The notes: generated by a model not told the origin, from the sequence alone. A stretch of 64,000 bases of DNA from Streptomyces sp. NBC_01233 (GCF_035989305.1 NZ_CP108514.1:4216501-4280500), one strand, 5' to 3'. Numbered from the stretch's first letter, positions 49,700 through 59,411 are shown. A program made the numbers and translations.

Positions 49700-51132
49700 G
49701 CCCGACCGCCAGGTTCCGCGCGCTCCCGCTGCGCTCCCGGCTCGCCCTGCTCGTCACGGTGGCGGTGGCCCTGGCCGTGGCCGCCGTGGCGGCGGTGTCC
49801 TGGGTGATGGTGCGGACCCAGCTCCGCGACCAGCTGGACAGCTCCCTGCGCGCCACCAACGCGGCGGCCCAGGCCAACCAGGTGTTCGACGCGTTCGGCG
49901 GCTGTGTGTCCGGCCAGGCCCTGCCGGAGCGGCCCGCCAACAACCTGAGCGCACAGGTGCAGATCGTGCTGCCGGACGGCAAGACCTGCTGGGTCGACGG
50001 CAAGAACACCCTGAAGGCCACCGAGACCGACGTGGAGGTCGCCCAGCGCCGTCGCGGCCCGGTCCTGTACGACTCGACCACCTCCGACGGCGTCCCGGTC
50101 CGCGTCTACACCCAGCCCGCCCTGGTGAACCGGCAACTGGCCGCGCTGTCCGTCGCGAAGCCGCTCGCCGATGTCGACAAGCCCCTGTCCACGCTGGCCT
50201 GGGTGCTGCTCCTGGTCTGCGGCATCGGAGTCGTCGGCGCCGGCGCGGCCGGCCTGTGGGTGGCCCGTACGGGACTGCGTCCCGTCGACGAACTGACCGA
50301 CGCCGTCGAGCACATCGCCCGCACCGAGGACCTCACCGTACGGATCCCCCACGAGGGCGACGACGAGATCGCCCGCCTGTCGCGGTCCTTCAACTCGATG
50401 ACGGCGGCCCTCGCCTCCTCCCAGGACCGCCAGGCCCAGCTGATCGCGGACGCCGGGCACGAACTGCGCACCCCGCTGACCTCGCTGCGCACCAACATCG
50501 AGCTGCTGGCGCGCAGTGAGGAGACCGGCCGGGCCATCCCGCCCGACGACCGGCGGGAGCTGCTGGCCTCGGTCAAGGCGCAGATGACGGAACTGGCCTC
50601 GCTGATCGGCGACCTGCAGGAGCTGTCCCGGCCGGACGCCGGGGCGGGGAACCCGCTCCAGGTGGTCGCCCTGCACGAGATCACCGGGGCCGCGCTGTCC
50701 CGGGCCCGGCTGCGCGGTCCGGAGCTCACCTTCGACTCGGACCTGGCGCCCTGGTACGTACGGGGCGAGGCGGCCGCGCTGGAGCGGGCGGTGGTCAACG
50801 TCCTCGACAACGCGGTGAAGTTCAGCCCGCCGGGCGGCGCGGTCGAGGTGACGCTGCGGGCGGGCGAGCTGACCGTACGGGACCACGGGCCGGGCATCCC
50901 GGCCGAGGACCTGCCGCACGTCTTCGAGCGGTTCTGGCGCTCCCCGTCGGCCCGCGCCCTGCCCGGCAGCGGGCTGGGCCTGTCGATCGTGGCCCGTACG
51001 GCGGCCCGCGCGGGCGGCAGCGCCGAGCTGCGGGCGGCGGCCGACGGCGGCCCGGGCACGGAGGCGCTGCTCCGCATCCCGGGGGCGCCCACCCCGCCGC
51101 CCTCCGATCCGTCAGTTGTGCCGTATCAGTGA
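49696..51132 (+). CDS. Sensor histidine kinase (MprB-like)
   Basis: A 478-aa membrane kinase. Helix 1 ([21 protein letters not shown]) and helix 2 ([21 protein letters not shown]) enclose an external sensor domain of about 130 residues with two Cys (FGGCVSG and KTCWVDG) that could be bridged. Then come HAMP, the H-box ([16 protein letters not shown]), N-box ([12 protein letters not shown]), G1 (DHGPGIP), F-box and G2 (GSGLGLSI). Translation is coupled to the response regulator. Its last 21 bp overlap the end of the convergent phospholipase gene. Confidence 0.92.
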   Translation: MSPTARFRALPLRSRLALLVTVAVALAVAAVAAVSWVMVRTQLRDQLDSSLRATNAAAQANQVFDAFGGCVSGQALPERPANNLSAQVQIVLPDGKTCWVDGKNTLKATETDVEVAQRRRGPVLYDSTTSDGVPVRVYTQPALVNRQLAALSVAKPLADVDKPLSTLAWVLLLVCGIGVVGAGAAGLWVARTGLRPVDELTDAVEHIARTEDLTVRIPHEGDDEIARLSRSFNSMTAALASSQDRQAQLIADAGHELRTPLTSLRTNIELLARSEETGRAIPPDDRRELLASVKAQMTELASLIGDLQELSRPDAGAGNPLQVVALHEITGAALSRARLRGPELTFDSDLAPWYVRGEAAALERAVVNVLDNAVKFSPPGGAVEVTLRAGELTVRDHGPGIPAEDLPHVFERFWRSPSARALPGSGLGLSIVARTAARAGGSAELRAAADGGPGTEALLRIPGAPTPPPSDPSVVPYQ

Positions 51133-52050
51133 GGCGACCAGGCCGGAGCGGGTGTTGGGGAAGTCCATCGGGACGATGCCGAGTCCGGTCCGGCCGGCCA
51201 GTTCACCGCCGTCGACGAACGAGTGCACCTGCGGACCCAGGCGGTCGGAGTTCCAGCGCGGCGGCATGTAGGCCGAGGTGCTGACGTAGTTCACGAAGAG
51301 CCTGCCGGGCTGCTGGACGGCCTTGCGGAAGTGGTTCTCGATCTTGCCGCGCTTGGCGAAGGGCTCGGCGTTCCAGTCGTCCTGGATGTCGAAGACGTTG
51401 CCGTCGCCGTAGCGCAGGCCGGGCAGACCGCCGTTGTCGGCGAGCAGGACCACCTTGCCGCGGGCCTGGCCGAGCGAGGGCAGGGTGTCGGCGATCCGGA
51501 ACAGCGGGCGCCAGCCGCGGTGGTCGAGGTAGTCGTCGAAGACGGCGCGGAAGGTGGCGTCGCTGTCGGTGGAGTACTCCTGCTTGAGGCGCATCAGGAC
51601 GGTCTCGGAGGGGTGCGCGGCGAGGAAGTCCGAGCAGGCCACGAGCACGTCGCCGAACATCAGGTCCTGGAAGAAGGCCGCGTGGTGGATGGCGAAGGAG
51701 CCGCCCGTGACCCGGCAGCGGACGTCGAGGAAGCGGATGCCGGAGTCGAGCTGCTGGGCGATCGAGGTGTTCTGGCAGGCGACGTAGAGGCCGCCCTTGG
51801 TGGCGCCGGAGTCGTGCGTGCCGGGGATGGTCATCCGCTGGAGGGCGGTGGAGTCCCCGAGTCCGGCCATCCAGTCCTGGGTGCCGAGGGCCGCGGCCGA
51901 GGCGGGCGCGGATCCCAGTCCGAGGGCCGCTCCCGCGGCCAGTGCTCCGGCCAGGAACGTCCGCCGGCCCATTCCCGTTCCGGTGACCGCGCCCGCGCCC
52001 GCTGCGGTGACCGCGCCCGTTCCGGTACCCGTGCCCATGCCGATGCCCAT
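51112..52050 (-). CDS. Tat-exported phosphatidylinositol-specific phospholipase C-like protein
   Basis: A 312-aa secreted enzyme of the PI-PLC/PLCX family. The twin-arginine signal MGRRTFLAGALAAGAALGLG is preceded by a Gly/Thr-rich extension with GTGTGTG repeats, so the functional start may be the ATG before GRRTF. Catalytic His residues are expected at TIPGTHDSGAT and FAIHHAAFF, and the barrel strands DVRCRVT and VVLLADNGG are present. Relatives cleave GPI-like or inositol lipids; the substrate here is unknown. Confidence 0.87.
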   Translation of the reverse strand: MGIGMGTGTGTGAVTAAGAGAVTGTGMGRRTFLAGALAAGAALGLGSAPASAAALGTQDWMAGLGDSTALQRMTIPGTHDSGATKGGLYVACQNTSIAQQLDSGIRFLDVRCRVTGGSFAIHHAAFFQDLMFGDVLVACSDFLAAHPSETVLMRLKQEYSTDSDATFRAVFDDYLDHRGWRPLFRIADTLPSLGQARGKVVLLADNGGLPGLRYGDGNVFDIQDDWNAEPFAKRGKIENHFRKAVQQPGRLFVNYVSTSAYMPPRWNSDRLGPQVHSFVDGGELAGRTGLGIVPMDFPNTRSGLVASLIRHN

Positions 52051-52125
52051 GCCCGCCCCTTTGCCGACCCGGTGATGGCCGGATTATGGCGTGCACACGT
52101 TAGCTTTGCTACCCGTCGGTAGTGG

Positions 52126-52695
52126 TCAGCTTCCGAGCAACTCGACCATGGACCGCAGTCCCTGGAGGAGCTCACGGCCGTCCGGTGCCTGCTCCGGATC
52201 GGTCAGGGTCTGCACCATCACCCCGCTGAGCAGCGCGATGTGCATCGAGCCGAGAGCCCGTACGTCCGCCTCGGAGACCTCCTCCGGCGACACCCCGCGC
52301 AGGGCCGCGGCCACCATCCGCCGGTTGCGGCGCTGCCCCTCGGCGAGGATCGCGAGGAGCTCGGGCGAGGACTGCGCATGGACGAAGGCCTCGACGGAAG
52401 CCAGCCAGAGCCAGCGCATCTCACCGAAGTCGCGGATCTTGCGGTCCCAGGTGTCGGCGTAGCGCTCCCCCGCGGTCTCGCCCTCACCGGCGAGGCGGCC
52501 GGATCCCGCGGCCCACTCCTCCATGGCGGCGAACAGGGCCTGGTTGAGGAGGGCCTCGCGGGACCCGAAGTGGTAGCCGATCGCGGCCATGCTCACCCCC
52601 GAGGCCGTGGCGATGTCGCGCACGGTCGTCCGGAGGTAGCCCTTCTCCTCCAGGCAGCGCCGGGCTCCGGCCAGCAGGTCCTCGCGATTTCCCAT
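52126..52695 (-). CDS. TetR-family transcriptional regulator
   Basis: A 189-aa repressor. The N-terminal HTH reads REDLLAGARRCLEEKGYLRT, then VRDIATASGVSMAAIGYHFGSREALL; the ligand domain follows (about 60-189). TACGAT (52702-52707) lies 6 bp before the ATG at 52695, so the mRNA is leaderless. A 23-bp inverted repeat between this gene and the divergent hydrolase is the obvious operator, so it probably controls itself and the hydrolase. The ligand may be a substrate of that hydrolase. Confidence 0.92.
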   Translation of the reverse strand: MGNREDLLAGARRCLEEKGYLRTTVRDIATASGVSMAAIGYHFGSREALLNQALFAAMEEWAAGSGRLAGEGETAGERYADTWDRKIRDFGEMRWLWLASVEAFVHAQSSPELLAILAEGQRRNRRMVAAALRGVSPEEVSEADVRALGSMHIALLSGVMVQTLTDPEQAPDGRELLQGLRSMVELLGS

Positions 52696-52716
52696 GCCGG
52701 GATCGTATCCGCGCCC

Positions 52717-52766
52717 GGATTTGGGCAAGCGCGCAAGACATTCGTATTGCACGCTTGCCCAAATCC
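52717..52766. promoter_or_regulatory. Long palindromic operator between the TetR gene and the hydrolase gene
   Basis: The arms 52717-52739 and 52744-52766 match in 21 of 23 positions, starting GGATTTGGGCAAGCG and ending CGCTTGCCCAAATCC, with a 4-bp spacer. The left edge starts 10 bp beyond the TetR -10 box. Such a size suggests two TetR dimers. Confidence 0.75.
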
Positions 52767-52817
52767 TGGCAGGGTGGAGCCATCGGAAGATCCACGGACC
52801 CACGGGAGGCACGCGTC

Positions 52818-53603
52818 ATGCGCCACGAGCTGAAGATCGACGACCGGACCCTCTCCTACCTGGACTTCGGCGGACCCGGCCGCCCGCTCCTCGCCCTGCA
52901 CGGCGGCCTGTCCGAAGCCCTCGCCTTCACCGGCCTCGCCGCCGCCCTCGGCGACGGATGGCGGGTCATCGCCCCCGACCAGCGCGGCCACGGCGCATCC
53001 GGCCGGGCGCCCGACTACCGCCGCGAGGGCTACGTCTCCGACGCCGTCGCCCTCCTCGACCACCTGGGCATCGACGCCCCCGTGCCCCTCCTCGGCTACT
53101 CCCTCGGCGGGCTCAACGCCTACCACCTGGCCGCCGCCCACCCCGACCGGGTCTCCGCGCTCATCGGCGTGGACGCCACCATCGAGATCCGTGTCCCCAC
53201 GGGGCCGAACTGGTACGACTTCCTCGAAGGCCTCCCCCACAGCGCCCCCACCCGCGAGGAACTCCTCGCCGCCGCCGGGCCGGCCGGCGCGCCCTTCATC
53301 GCCGACGCAATGCGCCCCCTCCCGGACGGAAGCGGCTGGCGCCTGCCCTACCACCCGCAGGACATGCTCGACTCCATCCGGGCCTGCGACGGCGACCACT
53401 GGGACGCCTGGCTCGCCGGCACCTGCCCGGCCCTGCTCATCCACGGCACCCGCAGCCAGGCCCTCACGCGGGCCACGGCCGACGCGATGGTCGCCCGGCG
53501 CCCGAAGACCGCGTACACACCCCTCGACGGCGACCACTTCGTGCCGTTCACGGACCCGGAGGGATTCCACGCGGCCGTCGGGACGTTCCTGGCGACCCTC
53601 TGA
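52818..53603 (+). CDS. Alpha/beta-fold hydrolase
   Basis: A 261-aa cytosolic hydrolase. It has the oxyanion motif LALHGGLSEAL, nucleophile elbow LLGYSLGGLNAYHL with Ser, the acid in LLIHGTRSQA and the His in LDGDHFVPF. The family is too broad to name a substrate; lactonases, esterases and haloperoxidase-like enzymes share this outline. GGGAGGC precedes the ATG at 52818. It is divergent from a TetR gene and probably induced by the ligand of that regulator. Confidence 0.85.
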   Translation: MRHELKIDDRTLSYLDFGGPGRPLLALHGGLSEALAFTGLAAALGDGWRVIAPDQRGHGASGRAPDYRREGYVSDAVALLDHLGIDAPVPLLGYSLGGLNAYHLAAAHPDRVSALIGVDATIEIRVPTGPNWYDFLEGLPHSAPTREELLAAAGPAGAPFIADAMRPLPDGSGWRLPYHPQDMLDSIRACDGDHWDAWLAGTCPALLIHGTRSQALTRATADAMVARRPKTAYTPLDGDHFVPFTDPEGFHAAVGTFLATL

Positions 53604-53634
53604 TCCCTGCCCCACGGGGGTGCGCGGGGGAAAG

Positions 53635-53674
53635 CCGAAGGGGCGGCGGGCCGACTGGCCCACCGCCCCTTCGG
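53635..53674. terminator. Bidirectional terminator between the hydrolase and nucleotidase genes
   Basis: An 18-bp stem with one mismatch, beginning CCGAAGGGGCGG and ending CCGCCCCTTCGG, with a 4-nt loop. The genes on both sides end here. Confidence 0.88.
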
Positions 53675-53701
53675 GCGCGCTGTGCGCGGTACTGCTCGGT
53701 G

Positions 53702-55519
53702 TTACTTGACGACGGTGATCCGGTTCGCCGCCGGCACGGCGATCGGGCTGGTCGCCGAGGAGTTGTTCGTCAGGTAGGCGTTGAAGCAGTCCAGGTCGGA
53801 CGCGCCCACCAGCTTGTTCTTGTGCTCCTTCAGGACGGTGAAGCCGTCACCGCCGCCCGCGAGGAACTCGTTCATCGCGACCCGGTAGGTCTTGGCGGGG
53901 TCGATCGCCGCGCCGTTGAGCTTCACCGAGTCCACGACGATGCGGTCCACGCCCGTCTTCGTCAGGTCCAGGGTGTACGTGAAGCCCTTCGACACCTGCA
54001 GGATCTTCGGGTTCGCACCGTTGACCGGGCCGCTGACCTGCTGCTGCAGCGCGGTGATCAGCTGCGCGCCGGTCAGGTCCACGATGTTCATCATGTTGGT
54101 GAACGGCTGGACCGTGAAGGACTCGCCGTAGGTCACCACGCCGTCGCCCTCGTCACCCGAGGCCTTGTAGGCGAGGTCCGAGCGGATGCCGCCCGGGTTC
54201 ATGATGGCCAGCTGCGCGCCGCCCTTGTCCGCCGGGGCCAGCGCTTCGAGCTGCGCGTCGGCGATCAGGTCGCCGAGCGGCTTCTCGGGCGCCTCGGAAC
54301 CGCGGCCCGGGATGTCGGCCGCGATGAAGCCCTGCGGACGGTTGGCGATCGGGGCCGCGAGGGTCTTCCAGCGGTCGATCAGCTCGGTCATGTCCGGGGC
54401 CTTGGGCTGCTCCCGGGTGACGACCTTGTTGACCGGCTTGGGCGAGGCGACCGGCGTACGGACGATGTCCTTGGTCTGCCGGTCGTAGGTGAGGGTGGTG
54501 TCCGTGAACAGGCGGCCGATGGAGGCGGCCGAGGTCACCGTGCGCGGGTTGCCCGCCGGGTCAGGGATGCTGCAGGCGTAGGCCTGGTGCGTGTGGCCGG
54601 TGACCAGCGCGTCGACCTTGGAGTCCACGTTCTTGGCGATGTCCACGATCGCGCCCGAGATGCCGGCGCCGGCGCCCGGGGCGTTGCAGTCGTAGTTGTA
54701 GGCGCCGTTCGCGGGCAGACCGCCCTCGTGGATCAGCGCGACGATCGACTTCACACCCTGCTTGTTCAGCTCGGCGGCGTACTTGTTGATCGTCTCGATC
54801 TCGTCGCCGAACTTCAGGCCCTTGACGCCCTCGGCGGTCACCACGTCCGGAGTGCCCTCCAGGGTGACGCCGATGAAGCCGATCTTCACGTCGCCCTTCT
54901 TCCACACGAAGGTGGGCGACATCAGCGGACGCTTGGTCTTCTCATCGGTGACGTTCGCGGCGAGGTACCGGAACTGGGAGCCCGTGAACTCCTTGCCGAA
55001 CTCGTAGCAGCCGTCGACCGGGTGGCAGCCGCCGTACGCCATGCGCCGCAGCTCGGTCTTGCCCTCGTCGAACTCGTGGTTGCCGACGCTGGTGACGTCC
55101 AGGTCGAGCTTGTTCAGCGCCTCGATGGACGGCTCGTCGTGGAAGAGACCGGACAGCATCGGGCTGCCGCCGATCATGTCACCGGCCGCGGCGGTCACGG
55201 AGTACTCGTGGCCCTTGCGGGCCTCGCGCAGGCTGGTCGCGAGGTACTCGACCCCGCCCGCGGGTATGGCCTTGGTGGTGCCGTCGGCCTGACGTTCGGT
55301 CACGGTGCCGGAGGAACCCTGCGGGGGCTCCAGCGTGCCGTGGAAGTCGTTGAACGACAGCATCTGAACGTCGACGGTCCGGCTCTTGGCCGCACCGCCA
55401 CCACTCGCGGCACCGGCCGGCAGAGCGGCGGCGACCATGGCCCCGGCCCCGGCCGTGACGGCGAGGGCGGCGAAGGTCAACCGGCGGTTTCGGCGGTGCC
55501 GTTGTGGCGTCGCTGACAT
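53702..55519 (-). CDS. Secreted 5'-nucleotidase / metallophosphoesterase (UshA family)
   Basis: A 605-aa exported enzyme that hydrolyses nucleotides to nucleosides and phosphate. After a signal peptide (1-38, ending PAGAAS), the metallophosphatase domain contains the metal motifs MLSFNDFHG, AAAGDMIGGSP, SVGNHEFDEG and VTGHTHQAYAC. The C-terminal nucleotidase domain (about 390-600) binds the base (GGDGFTVLKEH region). AAAGGGGAC precedes the ATG. Its location near the phosphate genes fits a role in phosphate scavenging; PhoP control is possible but no clear PHO box was found upstream. Confidence 0.93.
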   Translation of the reverse strand: MSATPQRHRRNRRLTFAALAVTAGAGAMVAAALPAGAASGGGAAKSRTVDVQMLSFNDFHGTLEPPQGSSGTVTERQADGTTKAIPAGGVEYLATSLREARKGHEYSVTAAAGDMIGGSPMLSGLFHDEPSIEALNKLDLDVTSVGNHEFDEGKTELRRMAYGGCHPVDGCYEFGKEFTGSQFRYLAANVTDEKTKRPLMSPTFVWKKGDVKIGFIGVTLEGTPDVVTAEGVKGLKFGDEIETINKYAAELNKQGVKSIVALIHEGGLPANGAYNYDCNAPGAGAGISGAIVDIAKNVDSKVDALVTGHTHQAYACSIPDPAGNPRTVTSAASIGRLFTDTTLTYDRQTKDIVRTPVASPKPVNKVVTREQPKAPDMTELIDRWKTLAAPIANRPQGFIAADIPGRGSEAPEKPLGDLIADAQLEALAPADKGGAQLAIMNPGGIRSDLAYKASGDEGDGVVTYGESFTVQPFTNMMNIVDLTGAQLITALQQQVSGPVNGANPKILQVSKGFTYTLDLTKTGVDRIVVDSVKLNGAAIDPAKTYRVAMNEFLAGGGDGFTVLKEHKNKLVGASDLDCFNAYLTNNSSATSPIAVPAANRITVVK

Positions 55520-55690
55520 TTAGTCCCCTTTGCGGACAGCGATACTGCTTGGGAGGTCCGGTGAAGCCTATGGTCAACGCGCGTAGCTCTACCAGGGGGT
55601 AACGGGTATCGCGTTGGTTACGCGCAGAAGACGGACAGACCCCCGTGCCCGCACTCCGCCCGCCACCCGCCGCGGTCGTAGGCTCGTGCC

Positions 55691-56617
55691 ATGACTGACG
55701 CAGCAGCGCCCCTGGAGCCGGGACGGCAGATTCAGACCCTCGACGAACTGACGGAGGAACAGGCCGACGCCGTACTCGACCTGATCGAGGACGCGGCGCG
55801 CACCGACGGCACCACCGCCGTGTCCGAACAGGGACGGCTCCAGCTGCGCGGCGGGCCGCGCGAGGGGATCCGGCACTTCCTGCTCACCGAGGGCGGCCGG
55901 CTCGCCGCATACGGACAGCTGGAGGACACCGACCCGGTGGAGGCCCCCGCAGCCGAGCTCGTCGTGCACCCGGCCCTGCGCGGGCGCGGGCACGGCCGGG
56001 CGATGGGCATGGCCCTGCTGGCCGCCTCCGGGAAGCGGCTGCGGGTATGGGCCCACGGCGGCAAGTCGGCCGCCCGGCACCTCGCGCAGGTGCTCGGCCT
56101 GACCCTCTTCCGCGAGCTGCGCCAACTGCGCCGGCCCCTGGCCGACGCCGACCCGCTGCCGGAGCCCGCGCTCCCGCCCGGCGTGACCGTACGGACCTTC
56201 GTGCCCGGCACCGACGACGAGGCCTGGCTCAGGACGAACGCGGCCGCCTTCGCCCACCACCCCGAACAGGGCTCGCTGACCCAGCGGGACCTCAACGACC
56301 GGATCGCGCAGCCGTGGTTCGACGCCAAGGGCTTCTTCCTCGCGGAGCGCGACGGCGAGCTCGTCGGCTTCCACTGGACGAAGATCCACGCGGCGGAGCA
56401 GCTGGGCGAGGTCTACGTGCTCGGCGTGCGCCCGGGTGCCCAGGGCGGCGGCCTCGGCAAGGCCCTCACCGCGATCGGCCTGCGCCACCTGGCGGCCCAG
56501 GGCCTGCCGACGGCCATGCTCTACGTCGACGCCGACAACCCGGCCGCCCTCGCCGTCTACGAGGGCCTCGGCTTCAGCACCCACGAGGTCGACCTGATGT
56601 ACCGCACGGAAAGCTGA
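55691..56617 (+). CDS. mshD: Mycothiol synthase MshD
   Basis: MshD acetylates the Cys amine of Cys-GlcN-inositol with acetyl-CoA, the last step of mycothiol synthesis. The 308-aa protein consists of two GNAT domains, the first with [16 protein letters not shown] and the second, catalytic one with [18 protein letters not shown] and the following [16 protein letters not shown]. Length and layout equal mycobacterial MshD. TAGGCT (55679-55684) lies 6 bp before the ATG, giving a leaderless mRNA. mshA is 32 kb away in this window. Confidence 0.93.
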   Translation: MTDAAAPLEPGRQIQTLDELTEEQADAVLDLIEDAARTDGTTAVSEQGRLQLRGGPREGIRHFLLTEGGRLAAYGQLEDTDPVEAPAAELVVHPALRGRGHGRAMGMALLAASGKRLRVWAHGGKSAARHLAQVLGLTLFRELRQLRRPLADADPLPEPALPPGVTVRTFVPGTDDEAWLRTNAAAFAHHPEQGSLTQRDLNDRIAQPWFDAKGFFLAERDGELVGFHWTKIHAAEQLGEVYVLGVRPGAQGGGLGKALTAIGLRHLAAQGLPTAMLYVDADNPAALAVYEGLGFSTHEVDLMYRTES

Positions 56618-56960
56618 CCCACCCGGGCTCCGCCCGGGACCCGTCCGGGGGAGGGTCCGGGGCGGAGCCCCGATCTTCCAACCCCGACCGGCACCATCCA
56701 GCCCCGCCGGCGTTCGAGGCGCGGGGGTCCCCCCGGACGGAGTCCGGGGGAGGGTCCGGGGCGGAGCCCCGATCTTCCAACCCCGACCGGCACCATCCAG
56801 CCACGCCGGCGTTCGAGGCGCGGGGTCCGGGGCGGAGCCCCGATCTTTCAGCCCCGCCGGCGTTCGAGGCTCCGGGTCAGGGGGCGGAGCCCCCCTGGGG
56901 TCCCCCGGACGGAGTCTGGGGGGCGCCCCGCCCCGCCCCCGCCACCCCCGCCGGGAGGCG
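56618..56960. repeat. 99-bp tandem repeat block of the dispersed GC-palindrome family
   Basis: The interval between mshD and ppk contains two nearly identical 99-bp units (from 56651 and 56750) and a third shortened copy from about 56822. Each holds GTCCGGGGCGGAGCCCCGAT, CCAACCCCGACCGGCACCAT and CGCCGGCGTTCGAGG. It is a local expansion of the palindrome seen at 21.6 and 26.3 kb. No gene lies in this stretch. Confidence 0.85.
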
Positions 56961-56995
56961 ACTCGTGCACCAGCCGGAGCCGGGAAGCCACACGC

Positions 56996-57017
56996 CATTA
57001 ACCGGGCATTAAGACGC
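56996..57017. promoter_or_regulatory. 11-bp direct repeat upstream of ppk (possible PHO box)
   Basis: CATTAACCGGG and CATTAAGACGC adjoin exactly. The 11-bp period is that of PhoP-binding direct repeats, and ppk is known to be PhoP-controlled in S. lividans, but the core differs from GTTCACC. Confidence 0.45.
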
Positions 57018-57110
57018 GCTTGCGACTCTCCCCCAATGCAGCCCCGACTCCGACTGACGGCCGACACTTCCGACGCGCCTGTCCTCCCGCGTGCGCGGAA
57101 GAATGGAGTC

Positions 57111-59411
57111 ATGAGCCACAAGCCCAGCGCAGGCCCCACCGAGGTCCCCGCCCAGCAGCCGTCTCACACGTCCGCCGCAGGCCCGGCGTCCGGTAACGCC
57201 GCCGCCAAGGCGACCGGCCCCGTCAACGCCGTGACCGGGGCCCACGCCCGCATAGGCTCCATCTCCGCGCACCGCCCGCACGTCGACCTCGAACCCGATA
57301 TCGACGCCGACCTGGACGCGTACGACGACAAGGACGGCGGCGAGCTGCCCCCGGGCCGATTCCTCGACCGGGAGCGCAGCTGGCTCGCCTTCAACGAGCG
57401 CGTCCTGGAGCTCGCCGAGGACCCCACCACGCCCCTCCTGGAGCGCGCCAACTTCCTGGCGATCTTCGCGAGCAACCTGGACGAGTTCTTCATGGTCCGG
57501 GTGGCCGGCCTCAAACGGCGTATCGCGACCGGTGTCGCCACCCGTTCGGCCTCGGGCCTGCAGCCCCGCGAGGTGCTGGACCTCATCTGGACGCGCTCGC
57601 GCGAGCTCATGGCCCGCCACGCCGCCTGCTTCCAGCAGGACATCTCCCCGGCCCTGGCCGAGGAGGGCATCCACCTCATCCGCTGGCCCGACCTCACCGA
57701 GAAGGAGCAGGCCCGCCTCTTCACGCTGTTCCGGAACCAGATCTTCCCGGTGCTGACCCCGCTGGCCGTGGACCCCGCGCACCCGTTCCCGTACATCTCC
57801 GGCCTCTCCCTCAACCTGGCCGTCGTCGTGCGCAACCCGGTCAGCGGCCACCGCCACTTCGCCCGGGTCAAGGTCCCGCCGCTCCTCTCCCGCTTCCTGG
57901 AAGCCTCCCCGCAGCGCTACGTCCCCCTGGAGGACGTCATCGCCGCGCACCTGGAGGAGCTGTTCCCCGGCATGGAGGTGCTCGCGCACCACATGTTCCG
58001 CGTGACCCGCAACGAGGACCTGGAGGTGGAGGAGGACGACGCCGAGAACCTCCTCCAGGCCCTGGAGAAGGAGCTCATGCGGCGCCGCTTCGGCCCGCCC
58101 GTGCGCCTGGAGGTCGAGGAGTCCATCGACCCGGGCGTCCTGGACCTCCTCGTGCAGGAGCTGAACGTCAACGCCTCCGAGGTGTACCCGTTGCCCGGGC
58201 CCCTCGACCTGACCTCCCTCTTCGGCATCGCCTCCCTGGACCGGCCCGAGCTGAAGTACCCGAAGTTCGTCGCCGGCACCCACCGGGACCTCGCCGAGGT
58301 CGAGTCCGCGTCCGCGCCCGACATCTTCGCCGCCCTGCGCGAGCGGGACGTCCTGCTGCACCACCCGTACGACTCCTTCTCCACCTCGGTGCAGGCCTTC
58401 CTGGAGCAGGCCGCCGCCGACCCGGACGTCCTCGCGATCAAGCAGACGCTGTACCGCACCTCCGGCGACTCCCCGATCGTGGACGCCCTGATCGACGCCG
58501 CCGACTCCGGCAAGCAGGTCCTCGTACTCGTCGAGATCAAGGCCCGCTTCGACGAGCAGGCCAACATCAAGTGGGCGCGCAAGCTGGAGGAGTCCGGCTG
58601 CCACGTCGTCTACGGACTCGTCGGCCTCAAGACCCACTGCAAGCTGTCCCTCGTCGTCCGCCAGGAGGGCGACCAGCTGCGCCGCTACTCGCACGTGGGC
58701 ACCGGCAACTACCACCCCAAGACGGCCCGGCTCTACGAGGACCTCGGCCTGCTCACCGCCGACCCGCAGGTCGGCGCGGACCTCTCCGACCTCTTCAACC
58801 GGCTGTCCGGCTACTCGCGCCGCGAGACCTACCGCCGGCTGATGGTGGCGCCCCGCTCGCTGCGCGACGGACTGGTCGCGCGCATCGACAAGGAGGCCGC
58901 CCACCACAAGGCCGGCCGCCCCGCCTACGTGCGCCTGAAGATGAACTCGATCGTCGACGAGGCTCTGATCGACTCGCTCTACCGGGCCGCCCAGGCGGGC
59001 GTGCCCGTCGACATCTGGGTGCGCGGCATCTGCGCCGTGCGCCCCGGGGTCCCCGGACTCTCGGAGAACATCCGGGTCCGCTCGATCCTCGGCCGCTTCC
59101 TGGAACACTCCCGGGTCTTCGCCTTCGGCAACGGCGGCGAGCCCGAGGTGTGGATCGGCAGCGCCGACATGATGCACCGCAACCTCGACCGTCGTATCGA
59201 GGCACTGGTCAGGGTCGCCGACCCGGCCCACCGCGCGGCACTGGACCGGATGCTGGAAACCGGCATGTCCGACGCCACCTCCTCCTGGCACCTGGGCCCG
59301 GACGGCGAGTGGACCCGGCACAGCACGGACGCGGAAGGCCAGCCGCTGCGGCACGTACAGGAGACGCTCATAGACGCCCGGAGGCGCCGGCGTGGCTCAG
59401 CCAAACCATGA
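57111..59411 (+). CDS. ppk: Polyphosphate kinase
   Basis: Ppk1 makes polyphosphate from ATP and, in Streptomyces, can regenerate ATP from it under phosphate stress. The 766-aa protein has an unconserved Ala/Pro-rich head (1-75) and the N-domain from [20 protein letters not shown]. The head domain ends before two phospholipase-D-like catalytic domains, the first with [20 protein letters not shown] (phospho-His near residue 508) and [17 protein letters not shown]. The ATG at 57111 (MSHKPSAG) with GAATGGAG upstream is preferred to an earlier in-frame ATG at 57036, which lies just behind the putative PHO box. The stop overlaps the CHAD gene by 20 bp. Confidence 0.94.
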   Translation: MSHKPSAGPTEVPAQQPSHTSAAGPASGNAAAKATGPVNAVTGAHARIGSISAHRPHVDLEPDIDADLDAYDDKDGGELPPGRFLDRERSWLAFNERVLELAEDPTTPLLERANFLAIFASNLDEFFMVRVAGLKRRIATGVATRSASGLQPREVLDLIWTRSRELMARHAACFQQDISPALAEEGIHLIRWPDLTEKEQARLFTLFRNQIFPVLTPLAVDPAHPFPYISGLSLNLAVVVRNPVSGHRHFARVKVPPLLSRFLEASPQRYVPLEDVIAAHLEELFPGMEVLAHHMFRVTRNEDLEVEEDDAENLLQALEKELMRRRFGPPVRLEVEESIDPGVLDLLVQELNVNASEVYPLPGPLDLTSLFGIASLDRPELKYPKFVAGTHRDLAEVESASAPDIFAALRERDVLLHHPYDSFSTSVQAFLEQAAADPDVLAIKQTLYRTSGDSPIVDALIDAADSGKQVLVLVEIKARFDEQANIKWARKLEESGCHVVYGLVGLKTHCKLSLVVRQEGDQLRRYSHVGTGNYHPKTARLYEDLGLLTADPQVGADLSDLFNRLSGYSRRETYRRLMVAPRSLRDGLVARIDKEAAHHKAGRPAYVRLKMNSIVDEALIDSLYRAAQAGVPVDIWVRGICAVRPGVPGLSENIRVRSILGRFLEHSRVFAFGNGGEPEVWIGSADMMHRNLDRRIEALVRVADPAHRAALDRMLETGMSDATSSWHLGPDGEWTRHSTDAEGQPLRHVQETLIDARRRRRGSAKP

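Noticed and set aside
55520..55690. PHO box upstream of the secreted nucleotidase
   Set aside because: TTGACC and TTCACC occur 12 bp apart on the minus strand, but the spacing and cores do not match the 11-bp consensus well enough.
56557..56804. Repetitive ORFs encoding [14 protein letters not shown] repeats
   Set aside because: They are translations of the 99-bp non-coding tandem repeat and have no start signals.
56651..56900. Possible CRISPR-like array
   Set aside because: The repeat units are 99 bp, contiguous and GC-palindromic, with no unique spacers and no cas genes.
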